This document shows positions 46,820 to 55,693 of a stretch of DNA of 64,000 bases, in pieces. This DNA is from Jiella soli (GTDB taxonomy: Bacteria > Pseudomonadota > Alphaproteobacteria > Rhizobiales > Rhizobiaceae). The translations under genes and the position numbers were made by a program. The stretch's first letter is position 1, and every line of letters begins with the position of its first letter. The stretch lies in contig NZ_JAJAVB010000007.1 of assembly GCF_020615385.1 (NCBI RefSeq), positions 1-64,000 of the forward strand, given 5' to 3'. Under the pieces are notes generated by a model. That model was not told the origin of the DNA and ran no database searches. It worked only from the letters and a program-made list of their open reading frames with translations.

Positions 46820-47683
46820 TCACTTTGCCGAAAGCGTTTCGAGAATGGCGGAGAAGTCGCGGCCGCGCCCGCCTCCGTCCTCGACGAACTCTTTGTAGAT
46901 GTCGCGGGCGTGCCGGCCCATCGCGGTCGCCGCGCCGGTCTTGTCCGCCGCGGTCTGCGACAGGTCCAGGTCCTTCAGCATCAATTCGGCCGCAAAGCCC
47001 GGCTTGTAGCCGTTGTCGGACGGGCTCTTCGGACCGACGCCAGGCGCCGGGCAATAGGTGTTGAGCGACCAGCAGGAGCCCGACGAGGTCGAGGCGACGT
47101 CGAACATCGCCTGCCGGTCGAGCCCCAGCCTGTCGGCGAGGTGGAAGGCCTCGCAGACGCCGAGCATCGAAATGCCGAGGATCATGTTGTTGCAGATCTT
47201 CGCGGCCTGGCCGGCGCCGGCCGGTCCGCAATGCACCGCCTTCTGCCCCATGATGTCGAAGAGCGGCTTGCCCTTTTCGAAAGCTGCTTCGCTGCCGCCG
47301 ACCATGAATGTCAGCGTCCCCGCCTCCGCCCCGCCGGTGCCGCCGGAGACCGGCGCGTCGAGCGACAAGAGCCCCGCCTGTTCGGCCATGTCGTGGACGG
47401 CGCGGGCGCTCTCGACGTCGATGGTCGAGCAGTCGATCATGAGCGCGCCGGGCTCGGCCGCGGCAAGGATCTCCTCGGCGACCGCGCGCACGATCGCGCC
47501 GTTCGGGAGCATGGTCACGACCGCCTCCATGCCGCGGACCGCCTCGGCGAGCGAGCCCGCCCTTGAGACGCCCTCCACGGTGACGGCCGCCGTGTCGTAG
47601 CCGGCGACGTCATGTCCGGCCTTGACGAGGTTCCGCGCCATCGGCGCGCCCATATTGCCAAGACCGATGAATCCGATCTTCAT
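46820..47683 (-). CDS. mmsB: 3-Hydroxyisobutyrate dehydrogenase
   Basis: 287 aa. The ATG at 47683 follows [28 protein letters not shown] is the NAD-binding start, [16 protein letters not shown] the substrate loop, and the catalytic lysine is in [12 protein letters not shown]. It oxidises 3-hydroxyisobutyrate to methylmalonate semialdehyde, the step after the hydrolase encoded just upstream. Confidence 0.93.
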   Translation of the reverse strand: MKIGFIGLGNMGAPMARNLVKAGHDVAGYDTAAVTVEGVSRAGSLAEAVRGMEAVVTMLPNGAIVRAVAEEILAAAEPGALMIDCSTIDVESARAVHDMAEQAGLLSLDAPVSGGTGGAEAGTLTFMVGGSEAAFEKGKPLFDIMGQKAVHCGPAGAGQAAKICNNMILGISMLGVCEAFHLADRLGLDRQAMFDVASTSSGSCWSLNTYCPAPGVGPKSPSDNGYKPGFAAELMLKDLDLSQTAADKTGAATAMGRHARDIYKEFVEDGGGRGRDFSAILETLSAK

Positions 47684-47706
47684 GATTGTCTCCTCCCTTC
47701 GATTGT

Positions 47707-48762
47707 TCACGCCTGAGCGAAACCCAGCTCGTCGTCCCCGAGCGGCGCCAACACGGCGGCGAGGCGCTCTGACTCCAGATCCTCGACCCGCCCCTCCGGC
47801 CAGCGCGGCGACCGGTCCTTGTCAATCAGCGCGGCGCGCGTGCCCTCGACGAAGTCGCCATGCGACTGCGCGCGATAGGTGAAGCGGTATTCGTGGGCGA
47901 GCGCGGTCTCGATGGCAGGTTCCGCCCGCACCGCGCGCACCAGCGCCAGGGTCGCTGCGACCGACAGCGGCGAGCCCTTGCGGATCGTTGCCGCGGCCTT
48001 CGCGGAAAAGTCGCCTGCCTCGGCCTCGAGCGCGCGCAGGATGGCGGCGGCATCCTCGCCGGAAAACAGCCGGTCGATCTCCGGCAGCCGGCCCGCGAGT
48101 TCGCTTTCGGGCGCGGCTTCGGCAAATTCGGCGATCGCGGCGGGATCGCCCGTCTCCTCCAGCCGCTCGGCCAGCGCGGGAAGGCGCTCCGACGGCACGA
48201 AGGTGTCGGCAAAGCCCGCGAGGATCGCGTCCCCTGCCGTCATGCGGTGGCCGGTGAGGGCGAGATATTCGCCGAGCCGGCCCGGCGCTTCGGCCAGAAG
48301 CAGCGAGGCCCCGACATCGGGGACGAGGCCGATCGCGCATTCGGGCATCGCCACCATGACGCGCTCTGTGACGATGCGGTGGCTGGCATGGCCGGCAATG
48401 CCGACGCCGCCGCCCATCACGATCCCGTCCATCAGCGCGACAACAGGCTTGCCGTAGCGCGCGATCAGCCGGTTCATCCGGTATTCGTCGGCAAAGAAAC
48501 GCCGGGCCGGTTCGAAGCGCCCCGCCTTTCCGTCAGCGTAGATCGAGGCGATGTCGCCGCCGGCCGAGAAGGCCTTCTCGCCGGACCCGTCGATCAGGAC
48601 GAGTTGGACGCTCTCGTCCCCGGCCCAGTCTTCCAGCACCGTCTCGATCGTCCGCACCATGGCGTGCGACAGCGCATTCAGCGCCTTCGGCCGGTTCAGC
48701 GTGATGCGGCCCGCCCGGCCGGCGATGCGGGCGATGACCTCTGCCATGTCATTCTCAGTCAT
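47707..48762 (-). CDS. 3-Hydroxyisobutyryl-CoA hydrolase
   Basis: 351 aa, crotonase superfamily with the longer C-terminal region of HIBYL-CoA hydrolases. FSAGGDIASIYADGK, GIVMGGGVGIAGHASHRI and AMPECAIGLVPDVGAS identify the subfamily; the Glu in PECAIG is the expected catalytic acid. It releases CoA so that the dehydrogenase encoded next can act. It begins 4 bp after the acyl-CoA dehydrogenase stop. Confidence 0.93.
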   Translation of the reverse strand: MTENDMAEVIARIAGRAGRITLNRPKALNALSHAMVRTIETVLEDWAGDESVQLVLIDGSGEKAFSAGGDIASIYADGKAGRFEPARRFFADEYRMNRLIARYGKPVVALMDGIVMGGGVGIAGHASHRIVTERVMVAMPECAIGLVPDVGASLLLAEAPGRLGEYLALTGHRMTAGDAILAGFADTFVPSERLPALAERLEETGDPAAIAEFAEAAPESELAGRLPEIDRLFSGEDAAAILRALEAEAGDFSAKAAATIRKGSPLSVAATLALVRAVRAEPAIETALAHEYRFTYRAQSHGDFVEGTRAALIDKDRSPRWPEGRVEDLESERLAAVLAPLGDDELGFAQA

Positions 48763-48766
48763 CGGC

Positions 48767-49909
48767 TCACGAAGCCTCCGCCAGGAGCGCGCGTGCGGTG
48801 ATCAGGCGCATGATCTCGTTGGTCCCTTCCAGGATCTGGTGAACGCGAAGATCGCGGACGATCTTCTCGATGCCGTAATCGGCGAGATAGCCGTAGCCGC
48901 CATGCAGCTGCAGCGCCATGTTGGCGACCTCGAAGCTGGTGTCGGTGACGAGGCGCTTCGCCATGGCGCAGAACTTGGTGGCGTCGGGCGTCTTCCGGTC
49001 GAGCTTCCAGGCCGCTTGGTAGAGGAAGATGCGCGAGGCCTGGAGCCCGGTCTCCATGTCGGCCAGGCGGAACTGCAGCGCCTGGAAATCGGTGAGCTGC
49101 TTGTGGAAGGCTTGGCGCTCGCGCATGTAGGCGATCGCCTTGTCGAGCGCGGCCTGCGCGGCGCCGAGCGCGCAGGCTGCGATGTTGAGCCTTCCGCCGT
49201 CGAGCCCCATCATGGCGTAGGAAAAGCCCTTGCCGGCCTCGCCGAGGAGCGCCGAGCCCGGCACGCGGCAGCCGTCGAAGCGCACTTCCGCCGTCGGCTG
49301 GGCGCGCCAACCCATCTTCTTCTCCGGCGCGCCGAAGGAGAGCCCCTCCGTGCCCTTCTCGACGAGCAGCGCCGAGATGCCCTTCGGTCCCGCCTCGCCG
49401 GTCCGCGCCATCACGACATAGAGGTCGGACGTGCCGGCGCCGGAGATGAAGCTCTTGGCGCCATCGAGGACATAGCCGTTGCCCTCGCGCTTTGCCGTCG
49501 TCTTCAGCGCCGCCGCGTCAGAGCCGGAGCCGCGCTCGGTCAGGCAGTAGCTCGCAACGATCTGCATGCCGGCGAGCTTCGGCAGCCATTCGGCGCGCTG
49601 CTCTTCAGATCCGAAGGAATCCACCATCCAGGCGACCATGTTGTGGATCGACAGGAAGGCCGAGACCGAGGGATCGCCATAGGACAGCGCCTCGAAGATC
49701 AGCGCCGAATCGAGCCGCGTCAGCCCGGTGCCGTAGTCGTCGCGCACGGTGATCGCCGCCATGCCGAGCGCGGCGAGTTCGTCGAGGACGTCGCGCGGCA
49801 GGCGCTCGTCCTCTTCCCATCTGGCCGCGAATGGCGCCATCTTCTCCACCGCGAAGTCCCGCGCCATCTGGAAGATGTGTGCCTGTTCCTCGCTCAGCGA
49901 AAAGTCCAT
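48767..49909 (-). CDS. Acyl-CoA dehydrogenase (isobutyryl-CoA dehydrogenase by context)
   Basis: 380 aa. The ATG at 49909 has GGGAGGAA upstream. FAD-binding blocks are YCLTERGSGSDAAAL and SFISGAGTSD; the catalytic base is the Glu in HQILEGTNEIMR. MDFSLSEEQAHIFQMARDF is the usual start. First gene of an operon whose later genes cover valine degradation from methacrylyl-CoA, which makes isobutyryl-CoA the likely substrate. Confidence 0.93.
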   Translation of the reverse strand: MDFSLSEEQAHIFQMARDFAVEKMAPFAARWEEDERLPRDVLDELAALGMAAITVRDDYGTGLTRLDSALIFEALSYGDPSVSAFLSIHNMVAWMVDSFGSEEQRAEWLPKLAGMQIVASYCLTERGSGSDAAALKTTAKREGNGYVLDGAKSFISGAGTSDLYVVMARTGEAGPKGISALLVEKGTEGLSFGAPEKKMGWRAQPTAEVRFDGCRVPGSALLGEAGKGFSYAMMGLDGGRLNIAACALGAAQAALDKAIAYMRERQAFHKQLTDFQALQFRLADMETGLQASRIFLYQAAWKLDRKTPDATKFCAMAKRLVTDTSFEVANMALQLHGGYGYLADYGIEKIVRDLRVHQILEGTNEIMRLITARALLAEAS

Positions 49910-50322
49910 CTTGGTTCCTCCCGGGACATGGGGCCCCGCCCTGGCCGCACGCCCTGTCATAGCAGACCAAGCGCGTCTCTCCAGCGGGCGTTCCAGCCGC
50001 CGCCGAAGATGACGCCGAAAGGTCGCGAGCGATCCGGCCGTTTCGCAAGACATGGTCCTTCTGAGCGCGCCTTCCACGGTTGGCGCTCCGCTCCCGAGCC
50101 AGGTGCCTTGTGGTCAGAGGGTGTCCGGTCGAAGCGATCCGGCGCCGAGAAAGACGGCGGCGCTCAGGCGTCCCGAGATCCGGCACTTCCAAGGCAGTCA
50201 AGGAACCCGCCGATGTCGCGTTAGCGCATCGGGCGACAAATCGGCATCGCTCGATGCTCTCGATCTCCTTGGTGGCGCGCCGGGTGGCCGAAAAACCGGT
50301 TTCCACTTTTTCGCCCGGCGCT

Positions 50323-50487
50323 CTAGACGGCGTCGATACGGCCAGTCGCCGCGAGCCGGCGATTGGCGCGTTGCACGCCCGCGATGATCCGCATCCGGTG
50401 CGCCCGCGAGCCATGCCAGCGGGCGAGATCGAGCGCGACGAGCCCCATGAACCTGCGCGCAGACGAGGCCTGGATGACGATCGACAT
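50323..50487 (-). CDS. Possible 54-aa small protein
   Basis: An ATG-to-TAG frame of 54 codons begins MSIVIQASSARRFMGLVALD and ends RRLAATGRIDAV, a plausible amphipathic helical, Arg-rich small protein with coherent high-GC codon use. Against it: no Shine-Dalgarno sequence, and the NnrR-type operator lies 5-20 bases upstream of the ATG. The family is not recognised. It could equally be chance in high-GC DNA. Confidence 0.3.
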   Translation of the reverse strand: MSIVIQASSARRFMGLVALDLARWHGSRAHRMRIIAGVQRANRRLAATGRIDAV

Positions 50488-50491
50488 GGTG

Positions 50492-50507
50492 TTTGCGCGG
50501 CCGCAAA
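50492..50507 (+). promoter_or_regulatory. NnrR/Fnr-type operator upstream of pseudoazurin
   Basis: TTTGCG-CGGC-CGCAAA is a perfect dyad matching the TTGCG-N4-CGCAA consensus of NnrR-class Crp/Fnr regulators of denitrification. Its centre is 78 bases before the pseudoazurin ATG. The same half-sites occur upstream of the nosR operon at 60215-60230. Confidence 0.8.
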
Positions 50508-50538
50508 GTCCGCCGCCGTCGATCCCCTAGAACGACCG

Positions 50539-50557
50539 CATCGGTCATAAGCCGATG
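50539..50557 (+). promoter_or_regulatory. Small inverted repeat in the pseudoazurin leader
   Basis: CATCGG-TCATAAG-CCGATG, a perfect 6-bp stem with a 7-base loop, ends 20 bases before the ATG. The loop and its flanking G/C are identical to those of the terminator hairpin after the gene (51074-51080). Role unknown. Confidence 0.4.
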
Positions 50558-50577
50558 TCAAGACTAGGATCTGTGCG

Positions 50578-51027
50578 ATGAGAAATTACAAACCCGTCCT
50601 CAACACCGTCTTCGCCGGCATCGCTTTCGCTGCCATGGCGCTGCCGGCCTATGCCGCCGAGCACGAGGTGAAGATGCTGAACAAGGGCGAGAAGGGCATC
50701 ATGGTCTTCGAGCCCGACCTCGTGCGTGCGGAACCCGGCGACACGATCCATTTCATCGCCGTCGATGCCGGCCACAATGCCGAGACGATCGGCGGGATGA
50801 TCCCGGAAGGCGCGGAGACCTTCAAGGGCAAGCCAAGCCAGGATGTCACGGTGACCCTCGACGAGGAAGGTGTCTACGGCATCCGATGCACGCCCCATTA
50901 CGGCATGGGCATGGTCGCGCTGATCGTGGTCGGAGAACCGACCAATCTGGCCGAAGCCGAGAAGGTCAAGAATCCCGGCAAGGCCAAGAAGAATTTCGCC
51001 GACCTGTTCGACCGGGTAAAGCAGTAA
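50578..51027 (+). CDS. Pseudoazurin (blue copper electron carrier)
   Basis: 149 aa with a Sec signal peptide (VFAGIAFAAMALPAYA, cleavage before AEHEV). Type 1 copper ligands fit pseudoazurin spacing exactly: His66 (DAGHNAE), Cys104, His107 and Met112 (RCTPHYGMGM). The C-terminal Lys-rich helix is typical. It carries electrons from the cytochrome bc1 branch to periplasmic nitrite or nitrous oxide reductase; here NosZ is the obvious partner. An upstream NnrR-type box predicts induction under denitrifying conditions. Confidence 0.96.
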   Translation: MRNYKPVLNTVFAGIAFAAMALPAYAAEHEVKMLNKGEKGIMVFEPDLVRAEPGDTIHFIAVDAGHNAETIGGMIPEGAETFKGKPSQDVTVTLDEEGVYGIRCTPHYGMGMVALIVVGEPTNLAEAEKVKNPGKAKKNFADLFDRVKQ

Positions 51028-51057
51028 CCCGCCCAGAAGCGCACCAGACAAGTGCAC

Positions 51058-51097
51058 AAAAAGGGGCCGGTGGTCATAAGCCACCGGCCCCCTTTTT
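51058..51097. terminator. Bidirectional rho-independent terminator (pseudoazurin / nosX)
   Basis: AAAAAGGGGCCGGTGG and CCACCGGCCCCCTTTTT form a strong 11-bp GC stem (51063-51073 with 51081-51091) around the loop TCATAAG, with A and T runs on both sides. It lies between the converging pseudoazurin and nosX genes. Confidence 0.9.
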
Positions 51098-51115
51098 CGG
51101 CTCCTCGGCCGGCGA

Positions 51116-52087
51116 TCAGACGCGAATATCGACGCCCCGCGCACGCAATTGCGATATCTGCTCGAACGTCATCAGGACGGCGGCCGTCGACAGGGCATCG
51201 GCTCTTGCCGCGTTGTCGGCAACGACCGAAGCGCGGGCGACTGAAGACGTAACCAGCCCCTGGCGCGGATGGATGATGTGCCCGAACCGGCCCGCCGCGT
51301 CGAATGTCGTGCCGCGCGGCATGGAGGTTGCCACCGCCCGATCGGTCAAGGTCAACCGATCCGAAACCGTATCTTGATCCGGTGCCCGTTTCAGACCGAT
51401 CCGCCATCCTCGCCCGTCGCGCCCGCCTCCCAGGGCGACGATCTCGCCGATGTCGAGCAGGACGTTGTCGAAGCCCCGCCCCTTGAGCAGTGCCGCCACC
51501 CGGTCGGTGATGAAGCCCTGGGCGATGCCGTTCAGTGTCATGGCCATTGCGGGGCGCGCATAGGCCACCGCGTCCGCATCGAACCGCACCGCCTCAAAGC
51601 CGACCTTGGCGAGGGCTGCGTCGAGGCTTTTCTCCGGCAGCTCCGTCGACCGAGTGTCCGCTCTCGCGAAGTGCTCGGCATAGGCCGCAAACAACGGCTG
51701 TACGGTGGGATCGAACAGACCGCCCGTCTCGCGGTGCGCGGCCGCGGCGAGTGTCAACACCGCCAGGAGTTCGGGCGATGGTGCGGAGAGCTTTCCCTTG
51801 CGGTTGAGACGGGACAACTCGCTGTCCGCCCGATAGAGGCTGAAAATCGCCTCCAGCCGGCGGATTTCGGCTGTCACCGCGGCGAAGGCCTCGTCTGCCA
51901 GCGGTTGCGGCGCGCCGGCGAGCTGGATCGTCGCGTGAGCTCCCAGAGCCTGGCCGGTCCAGCGCTGAAGCGCTCCTGCTGCCAGAACGCTGGCAGGCCA
52001 CGAGCTTGCAACGGCCGAGCCGGCGAAGGCCGCGCCGATGAAGAGCAGCCTTCGCCGACTGATCCGAGACGAGAGGGTCGCGTCCAT
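51116..52087 (-). CDS. nosX: NosX, ApbE-type FAD:protein FMN transferase
   Basis: 323 aa. A twin-arginine signal (SRRRLLFIGAAFAGSA) precedes the ApbE domain: SLYRADSELSRLN, LNGIAQGFITDRVAALL and VLLDIGEIVALGG match the FAD/Mg-binding core. It covalently attaches FMN to NosR, whose flavinylation motif is encoded in the same operon. Last gene of the nos operon, ending just before the shared terminator. Confidence 0.94.
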   Translation of the reverse strand: MDATLSSRISRRRLLFIGAAFAGSAVASSWPASVLAAGALQRWTGQALGAHATIQLAGAPQPLADEAFAAVTAEIRRLEAIFSLYRADSELSRLNRKGKLSAPSPELLAVLTLAAAAHRETGGLFDPTVQPLFAAYAEHFARADTRSTELPEKSLDAALAKVGFEAVRFDADAVAYARPAMAMTLNGIAQGFITDRVAALLKGRGFDNVLLDIGEIVALGGGRDGRGWRIGLKRAPDQDTVSDRLTLTDRAVATSMPRGTTFDAAGRFGHIIHPRQGLVTSSVARASVVADNAARADALSTAAVLMTFEQISQLRARGVDIRV

Positions 52088-52091
52088 AATT

Positions 52092-52661
52092 CTACATCCT
52101 TGCATGTGCTGCCGGCATCGCCCCGCCCGACTGCGCCCCATCCACCTCGGCCGCGCCTGGCATGGCGGGGGCGCGCACATAGCTGTCGGGGATATCGGCG
52201 AGGCTGACGAGGCGGCCACCCTTTTTGGCAATGAAGGCTTCGGCCTCTTTACGCGTGCCGAAGGGAATGGCTTCGGGCACTTCCATGCCGCCCTTCCGTT
52301 GGCTCTCGATGACGTAGCTTGCCGCATCGGCATCGATCCAGTTGTCGACGCCGGGGGCGCCCCAGCTCGGCGCTGCGCCCATGTCGCTGACATAGACGGC
52401 GCGGATTTCGGCGTCGCGTTCGGGATCGTGAAGATAGGCGACGGCATCGCTGACCTGAGCGAACCACAGCGGATGGTCGGTGTGCGCCAGATGGATCTGC
52501 GCCTTCGGCCCGTTATGGTCCATCACATACATCTGACAGTAATGTCCGACCGCTTCATCGGTCATGGCGACGGGAAGCGGCTTGGTGTCCGTCTCTTGCG
52601 AACAGGCGGAAAGCGCCGCGAGAGCGGCGGCCAAAGCCGCGGCGACGATGAGCGATTTCAT
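52092..52661 (-). CDS. nosL: NosL copper chaperone lipoprotein
   Basis: 189 aa. A lipoprotein signal with lipobox LSAC (acylated Cys20) anchors it to the periplasmic face. HYCQMYVMDHNGPKAQIHL holds the Cys/Met copper-binding pair of NosL. It delivers Cu(I) for NosZ maturation. 4 bp from nosX and overlapping nosY by 4 bp. Confidence 0.95.
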   Translation of the reverse strand: MKSLIVAAALAAALAALSACSQETDTKPLPVAMTDEAVGHYCQMYVMDHNGPKAQIHLAHTDHPLWFAQVSDAVAYLHDPERDAEIRAVYVSDMGAAPSWGAPGVDNWIDADAASYVIESQRKGGMEVPEAIPFGTRKEAEAFIAKKGGRLVSLADIPDSYVRAPAMPGAAEVDGAQSGGAMPAAHARM

Positions 52662-53494
52662 GGACGAAGTCTCCGGAAGCGGACAAGGCCGGCCGACAGC
52701 ATGACGACGAGCCAGCCCGCCAGGGCCACCAGCGCCAGCGCGGGCGGAAACGGCAGGCTGCGTGCCAGCCCGTCGATCCCGGCAACAGGCGCTGAGGCCT
52801 CGAGGGCGGCCAGATTGAAAAGACGGAAGGCATCGCCGGGATTGGCGACCACCAGCAGCGGGAAGATGGTCTTGGTGAACATGCCGCCATCGTCGACGAT
52901 CAATCCCGCCAGAAGAGCGAGATCGTAAAGAACGACGAGAAGCAGCCAGATTCCCACCAGAAGCGCGGCGGCCGTTCCGACCCGCGGTGTCGATGCGGAG
53001 ACAAGGATGCCGATCGCGACGAAGACCGCACCGAGCAGTATTCCCGTGACGATGAGCCTCGCCCAGGCAAGTGCGCCGCCCGGATCGAAGCCATGGACAA
53101 GCGTCACCGCGGCGCCGGCGATGCCGTAGCCCACGACGATCGCCACGGACAGGACCGCCAGATGGCCGAGGAACTTGCCGATCAGGATCTCGGAGCGGCG
53201 GACCGGTGTCGCCAGCACCAGAGGCAGGGTGTTGCGCTCGATTTCGCCGGCGATCGTCTCGTAAGAGAGGAGTAGCGCGATCAGCGGAATGAGATAGACC
53301 GACAGGGTCGCAAGGCTCGCCGCCGTCAGCGTCAGCGCGCTCGCGCCGCGAGAACCCGCCGGCCCCGCCCCGAGGAAGGCCAGCGCGAGCGCGAACAGCA
53401 CCAGGATCAAGGTTGCAAGCAGGACCCAGCGGTTGCGGCTGGCCAGCCGCGTTTCCGTGCTGGCCACGGCGGCGATACGGGACAGAGATTTCAT
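52658..53494 (-). CDS. nosY: NosY ABC permease
   Basis: 278 aa with about six membrane segments (LLATLILVLFALALAFL, then LSVYLIPLIALLLSYETI). GEIERNTLPLVLATPVRR is the typical ABC-2 coupling region. With NosF it forms the transporter that serves NosD and NosL in assembling the CuZ sulfur/copper centre. Confidence 0.95.
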   Translation of the reverse strand: MKSLSRIAAVASTETRLASRNRWVLLATLILVLFALALAFLGAGPAGSRGASALTLTAASLATLSVYLIPLIALLLSYETIAGEIERNTLPLVLATPVRRSEILIGKFLGHLAVLSVAIVVGYGIAGAAVTLVHGFDPGGALAWARLIVTGILLGAVFVAIGILVSASTPRVGTAAALLVGIWLLLVVLYDLALLAGLIVDDGGMFTKTIFPLLVVANPGDAFRLFNLAALEASAPVAGIDGLARSLPFPPALALVALAGWLVVMLSAGLVRFRRLRP

Positions 53495-54405
53495 GCTGCG
53501 TCTCCGGGGGCCGCCGGCTTGCTGTAATGGCGATAGACGTCGTCGAGCCGCGGGGTGTCGATGTCGATATCGGCGACGACATCGCCGAGCGCGGCGAGAC
53601 GCGACAGCACCGCCATCTTGTCGCCGGCCCCACAGTCGAGTTCCACCGAGCGACCGTTGAGGCGACGCCCTCCGATCTTGGCGTGCAGTGCGTCCGCGTC
53701 GGCTCCCTTCGCCCTGACGCGCACCTTGATGGGCAAAGCGGCCGCCCCCGCGAGATCGGCCAGACGGCCCTCGGCCACCAGCCTCCCCTTCGACAGGATC
53801 GCGATCCTGTCGGTCTTCGCCTCGACCTCGGTCAACGAATGGGAGGACAGCAGCACGGCCGCGCCCTGCCTGGCGACCCGGTCGACAAAATCGTAGAATT
53901 CGCCCCGCGAGATGGGATCGAGGCCGCTGGTCGGTTCGTCCAGAAGCAGGAGGTCGGGCCGGCCAATAAGGGCCTGGGCGAGCCCGAGACGCTGGCGCAT
54001 GCCCTTGGAATACGTGCCGACGCGCCGCTTCGAGGCATCTGCGATGCCGACGATCTCCATGAGTTCGAGCGCCTTCTTCGGGGGCTCGCCCTTGAGGCGG
54101 GCGAAATAGGTGATCACCTCAGACCCTGTTAGCGCTTTGGGAAAGGCGACCGCTTCGGGAAGATAGCTGACGGCGCGCCGCGCTCGTTCGCTGCCGGGCG
54201 CAGCGCCCGCGATGCGAATGGTGCCCGCATTCGGAGAGAGAAAGCCGAGGATCGCGCGAAAAAGCGTCGATTTGCCCGCGCCGTTATGGCCGAGCAAGGC
54301 CAGCCGTTCGCCCTTTTGAACCGACAGCGAAACTTGCTCGAGCGCTGTCAGCGAACCGAAGGCGATCGTCAGATCCTCGACGCCAAGAAGAACCTCGTTT
54401 GTCAT
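53491..54405 (-). CDS. nosF: NosF ABC transporter ATPase
   Basis: 304 aa. Intact ATP site: GHNGAGKST P-loop (about 39-47), YSKGMRQRLGLAQ signature and LLLLDEPTSGLD Walker B. The C-terminal region is a regulatory extension as in other NosF. Overlaps nosD and nosY by 4 bp each. Confidence 0.96.
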   Translation of the reverse strand: MTNEVLLGVEDLTIAFGSLTALEQVSLSVQKGERLALLGHNGAGKSTLFRAILGFLSPNAGTIRIAGAAPGSERARRAVSYLPEAVAFPKALTGSEVITYFARLKGEPPKKALELMEIVGIADASKRRVGTYSKGMRQRLGLAQALIGRPDLLLLDEPTSGLDPISRGEFYDFVDRVARQGAAVLLSSHSLTEVEAKTDRIAILSKGRLVAEGRLADLAGAAALPIKVRVRAKGADADALHAKIGGRRLNGRSVELDCGAGDKMAVLSRLAALGDVVADIDIDTPRLDDVYRHYSKPAAPGDAA

Positions 54406-55682
54406 GGCTGACCCGCCTGTCGTTGAGTGTCTGGTCTCACGCCGATGCCCTCGGGGCGCATCAGGGGACGGCTGTCGACGACGCCGCCGGGAAGCAGTTC
54501 CGGAAAGCGCGACTGGGACCAGCGGATCAGCTGGATCGCCGGCGACCCCAGGAGCAGCTTGGCCATCGGCTGTCGCCAGGTCACCAGGTCGATCGCGTCG
54601 TTCGGCCGGTAAGGCGCGTCGGCGATGCCGTCGCCATCGATGTCGTAGGCGACGTGATCGGACCAGTAATTGCCGCGCCCGTCCTCGCTCCATTCGAGCC
54701 AGCTTGTGCCGACGTGCTTCACCTGGGTGCGATTGTTCACGAAGGCGTTGCCGGCAACCGTGACGTTCTGCGATCCGGCGGTGAAGTGAACGCCGATGCC
54801 GCAGCCCTCGAAGAGGTTTCCGCTCACGCGGTCGGAATTGGCGTTGTAGACGAAGAGGCACTTCTCGCCGCCTTGGCGCACCGCGTTGTGCTCGAACACC
54901 GAGTTGTTGACGAAGTTCAGGAAGATGCCGTGGGTCCGATCGCCGACGGACAGATTGTCCCGCACGGCGAGCTTCTTCGAATACATGAAGGCAAAACCCA
55001 TCTCGTTGCCGCGCGAGACGTTGCCGGTCACCTCGATGTCGTTGGCGTACATCGAATGGAAGGCGAAGCGCAGTCCCGAGATCCGGTTTCGCCGATAGAC
55101 CGCGTGATGCGATGTGGTGATGAAGATGCCGTCGCGGCCGCCGGAAATCTGGTTGTCCTCGGCCAGGAGACCCGGCGCGTTCCACACATAAAGGCCGGAG
55201 CCGCGCTCGTTGCGGCGCAGATCGCTGCGATTGGCGATGCGGTTGCCGCTGACGATGGCGTCGACGCCGCCCTGAACGTCGATGCCGATCAGATTGCCCT
55301 CGACATGGTTGTCGAGGATACGTGCCCGATCCGCGCCCTTGGCGATGGCGATGCCGGCATCGAGCTCGTCGAGGCGGACACCGGATCCGGTGACGACGAC
55401 ACCGCGAACCGTGACGTCGGCGGCGGTGACCATGATGACGGTGCCTTCTCCGGGACCGACGATCCGCGCCTGGCCGCCGCCGAGAATGGTCAGCGGCCGG
55501 TCGACCGTGATGGCCCCGGGATAGGTGCCGGCGCCGAGCCGGAGGACATCCCCCGGCTCGGCCCTGTCGATGGCCGCCGCGATCGCTCCCGCTCCCGGCG
55601 CGACGGCGATCTCTTCGGCGGCCGCATCGAGCGGTCCGCCAAACAGAAGGACAAGCGCCACGAGTTCGATGAAGCGTCGCAT
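54402..55682 (-). CDS. nosD: NosD periplasmic maturation protein
   Basis: 426 aa. Signal peptide (FIELVALVLLFGGPLDAAA) then right-handed beta-helix (CASH/PbH1) repeats recognisable by recurring N-x-I/V-x-G-N turns (EDNQISGGRDGIFI, VSGNLFEGCGIG). NosD works with NosFY on the sulfide and copper supply for the CuZ cluster. Length is normal. Confidence 0.95.
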   Translation of the reverse strand: MRRFIELVALVLLFGGPLDAAAEEIAVAPGAGAIAAAIDRAEPGDVLRLGAGTYPGAITVDRPLTILGGGQARIVGPGEGTVIMVTAADVTVRGVVVTGSGVRLDELDAGIAIAKGADRARILDNHVEGNLIGIDVQGGVDAIVSGNRIANRSDLRRNERGSGLYVWNAPGLLAEDNQISGGRDGIFITTSHHAVYRRNRISGLRFAFHSMYANDIEVTGNVSRGNEMGFAFMYSKKLAVRDNLSVGDRTHGIFLNFVNNSVFEHNAVRQGGEKCLFVYNANSDRVSGNLFEGCGIGVHFTAGSQNVTVAGNAFVNNRTQVKHVGTSWLEWSEDGRGNYWSDHVAYDIDGDGIADAPYRPNDAIDLVTWRQPMAKLLLGSPAIQLIRWSQSRFPELLPGGVVDSRPLMRPEGIGVRPDTQRQAGQP

Positions 55683-55693
55683 CGGGCCGCTCC

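Larger units (their letters stand above)
49910..50577. other. Long intergenic region between valine-catabolism operon and pseudoazurin gene
   Basis: 668 bp. The left 400 bp show no recognisable gene. AAAACCGGTTTCCACTTTTT (near 50291-50310) looks like a scattered rhizobial intergenic motif, unverified. A 54-codon frame lies at 50323-50487 on the minus strand. The NnrR-type box at 50492-50507 and a small hairpin at 50539-50557 belong to the pseudoazurin promoter region. Confidence 0.5.

Noticed and set aside
50080-50550. Plus-strand frame of 156 codons before pseudoazurin
   Set aside because: Arg/Pro-rich chance frame with no motif; it runs through the operator and hairpin.
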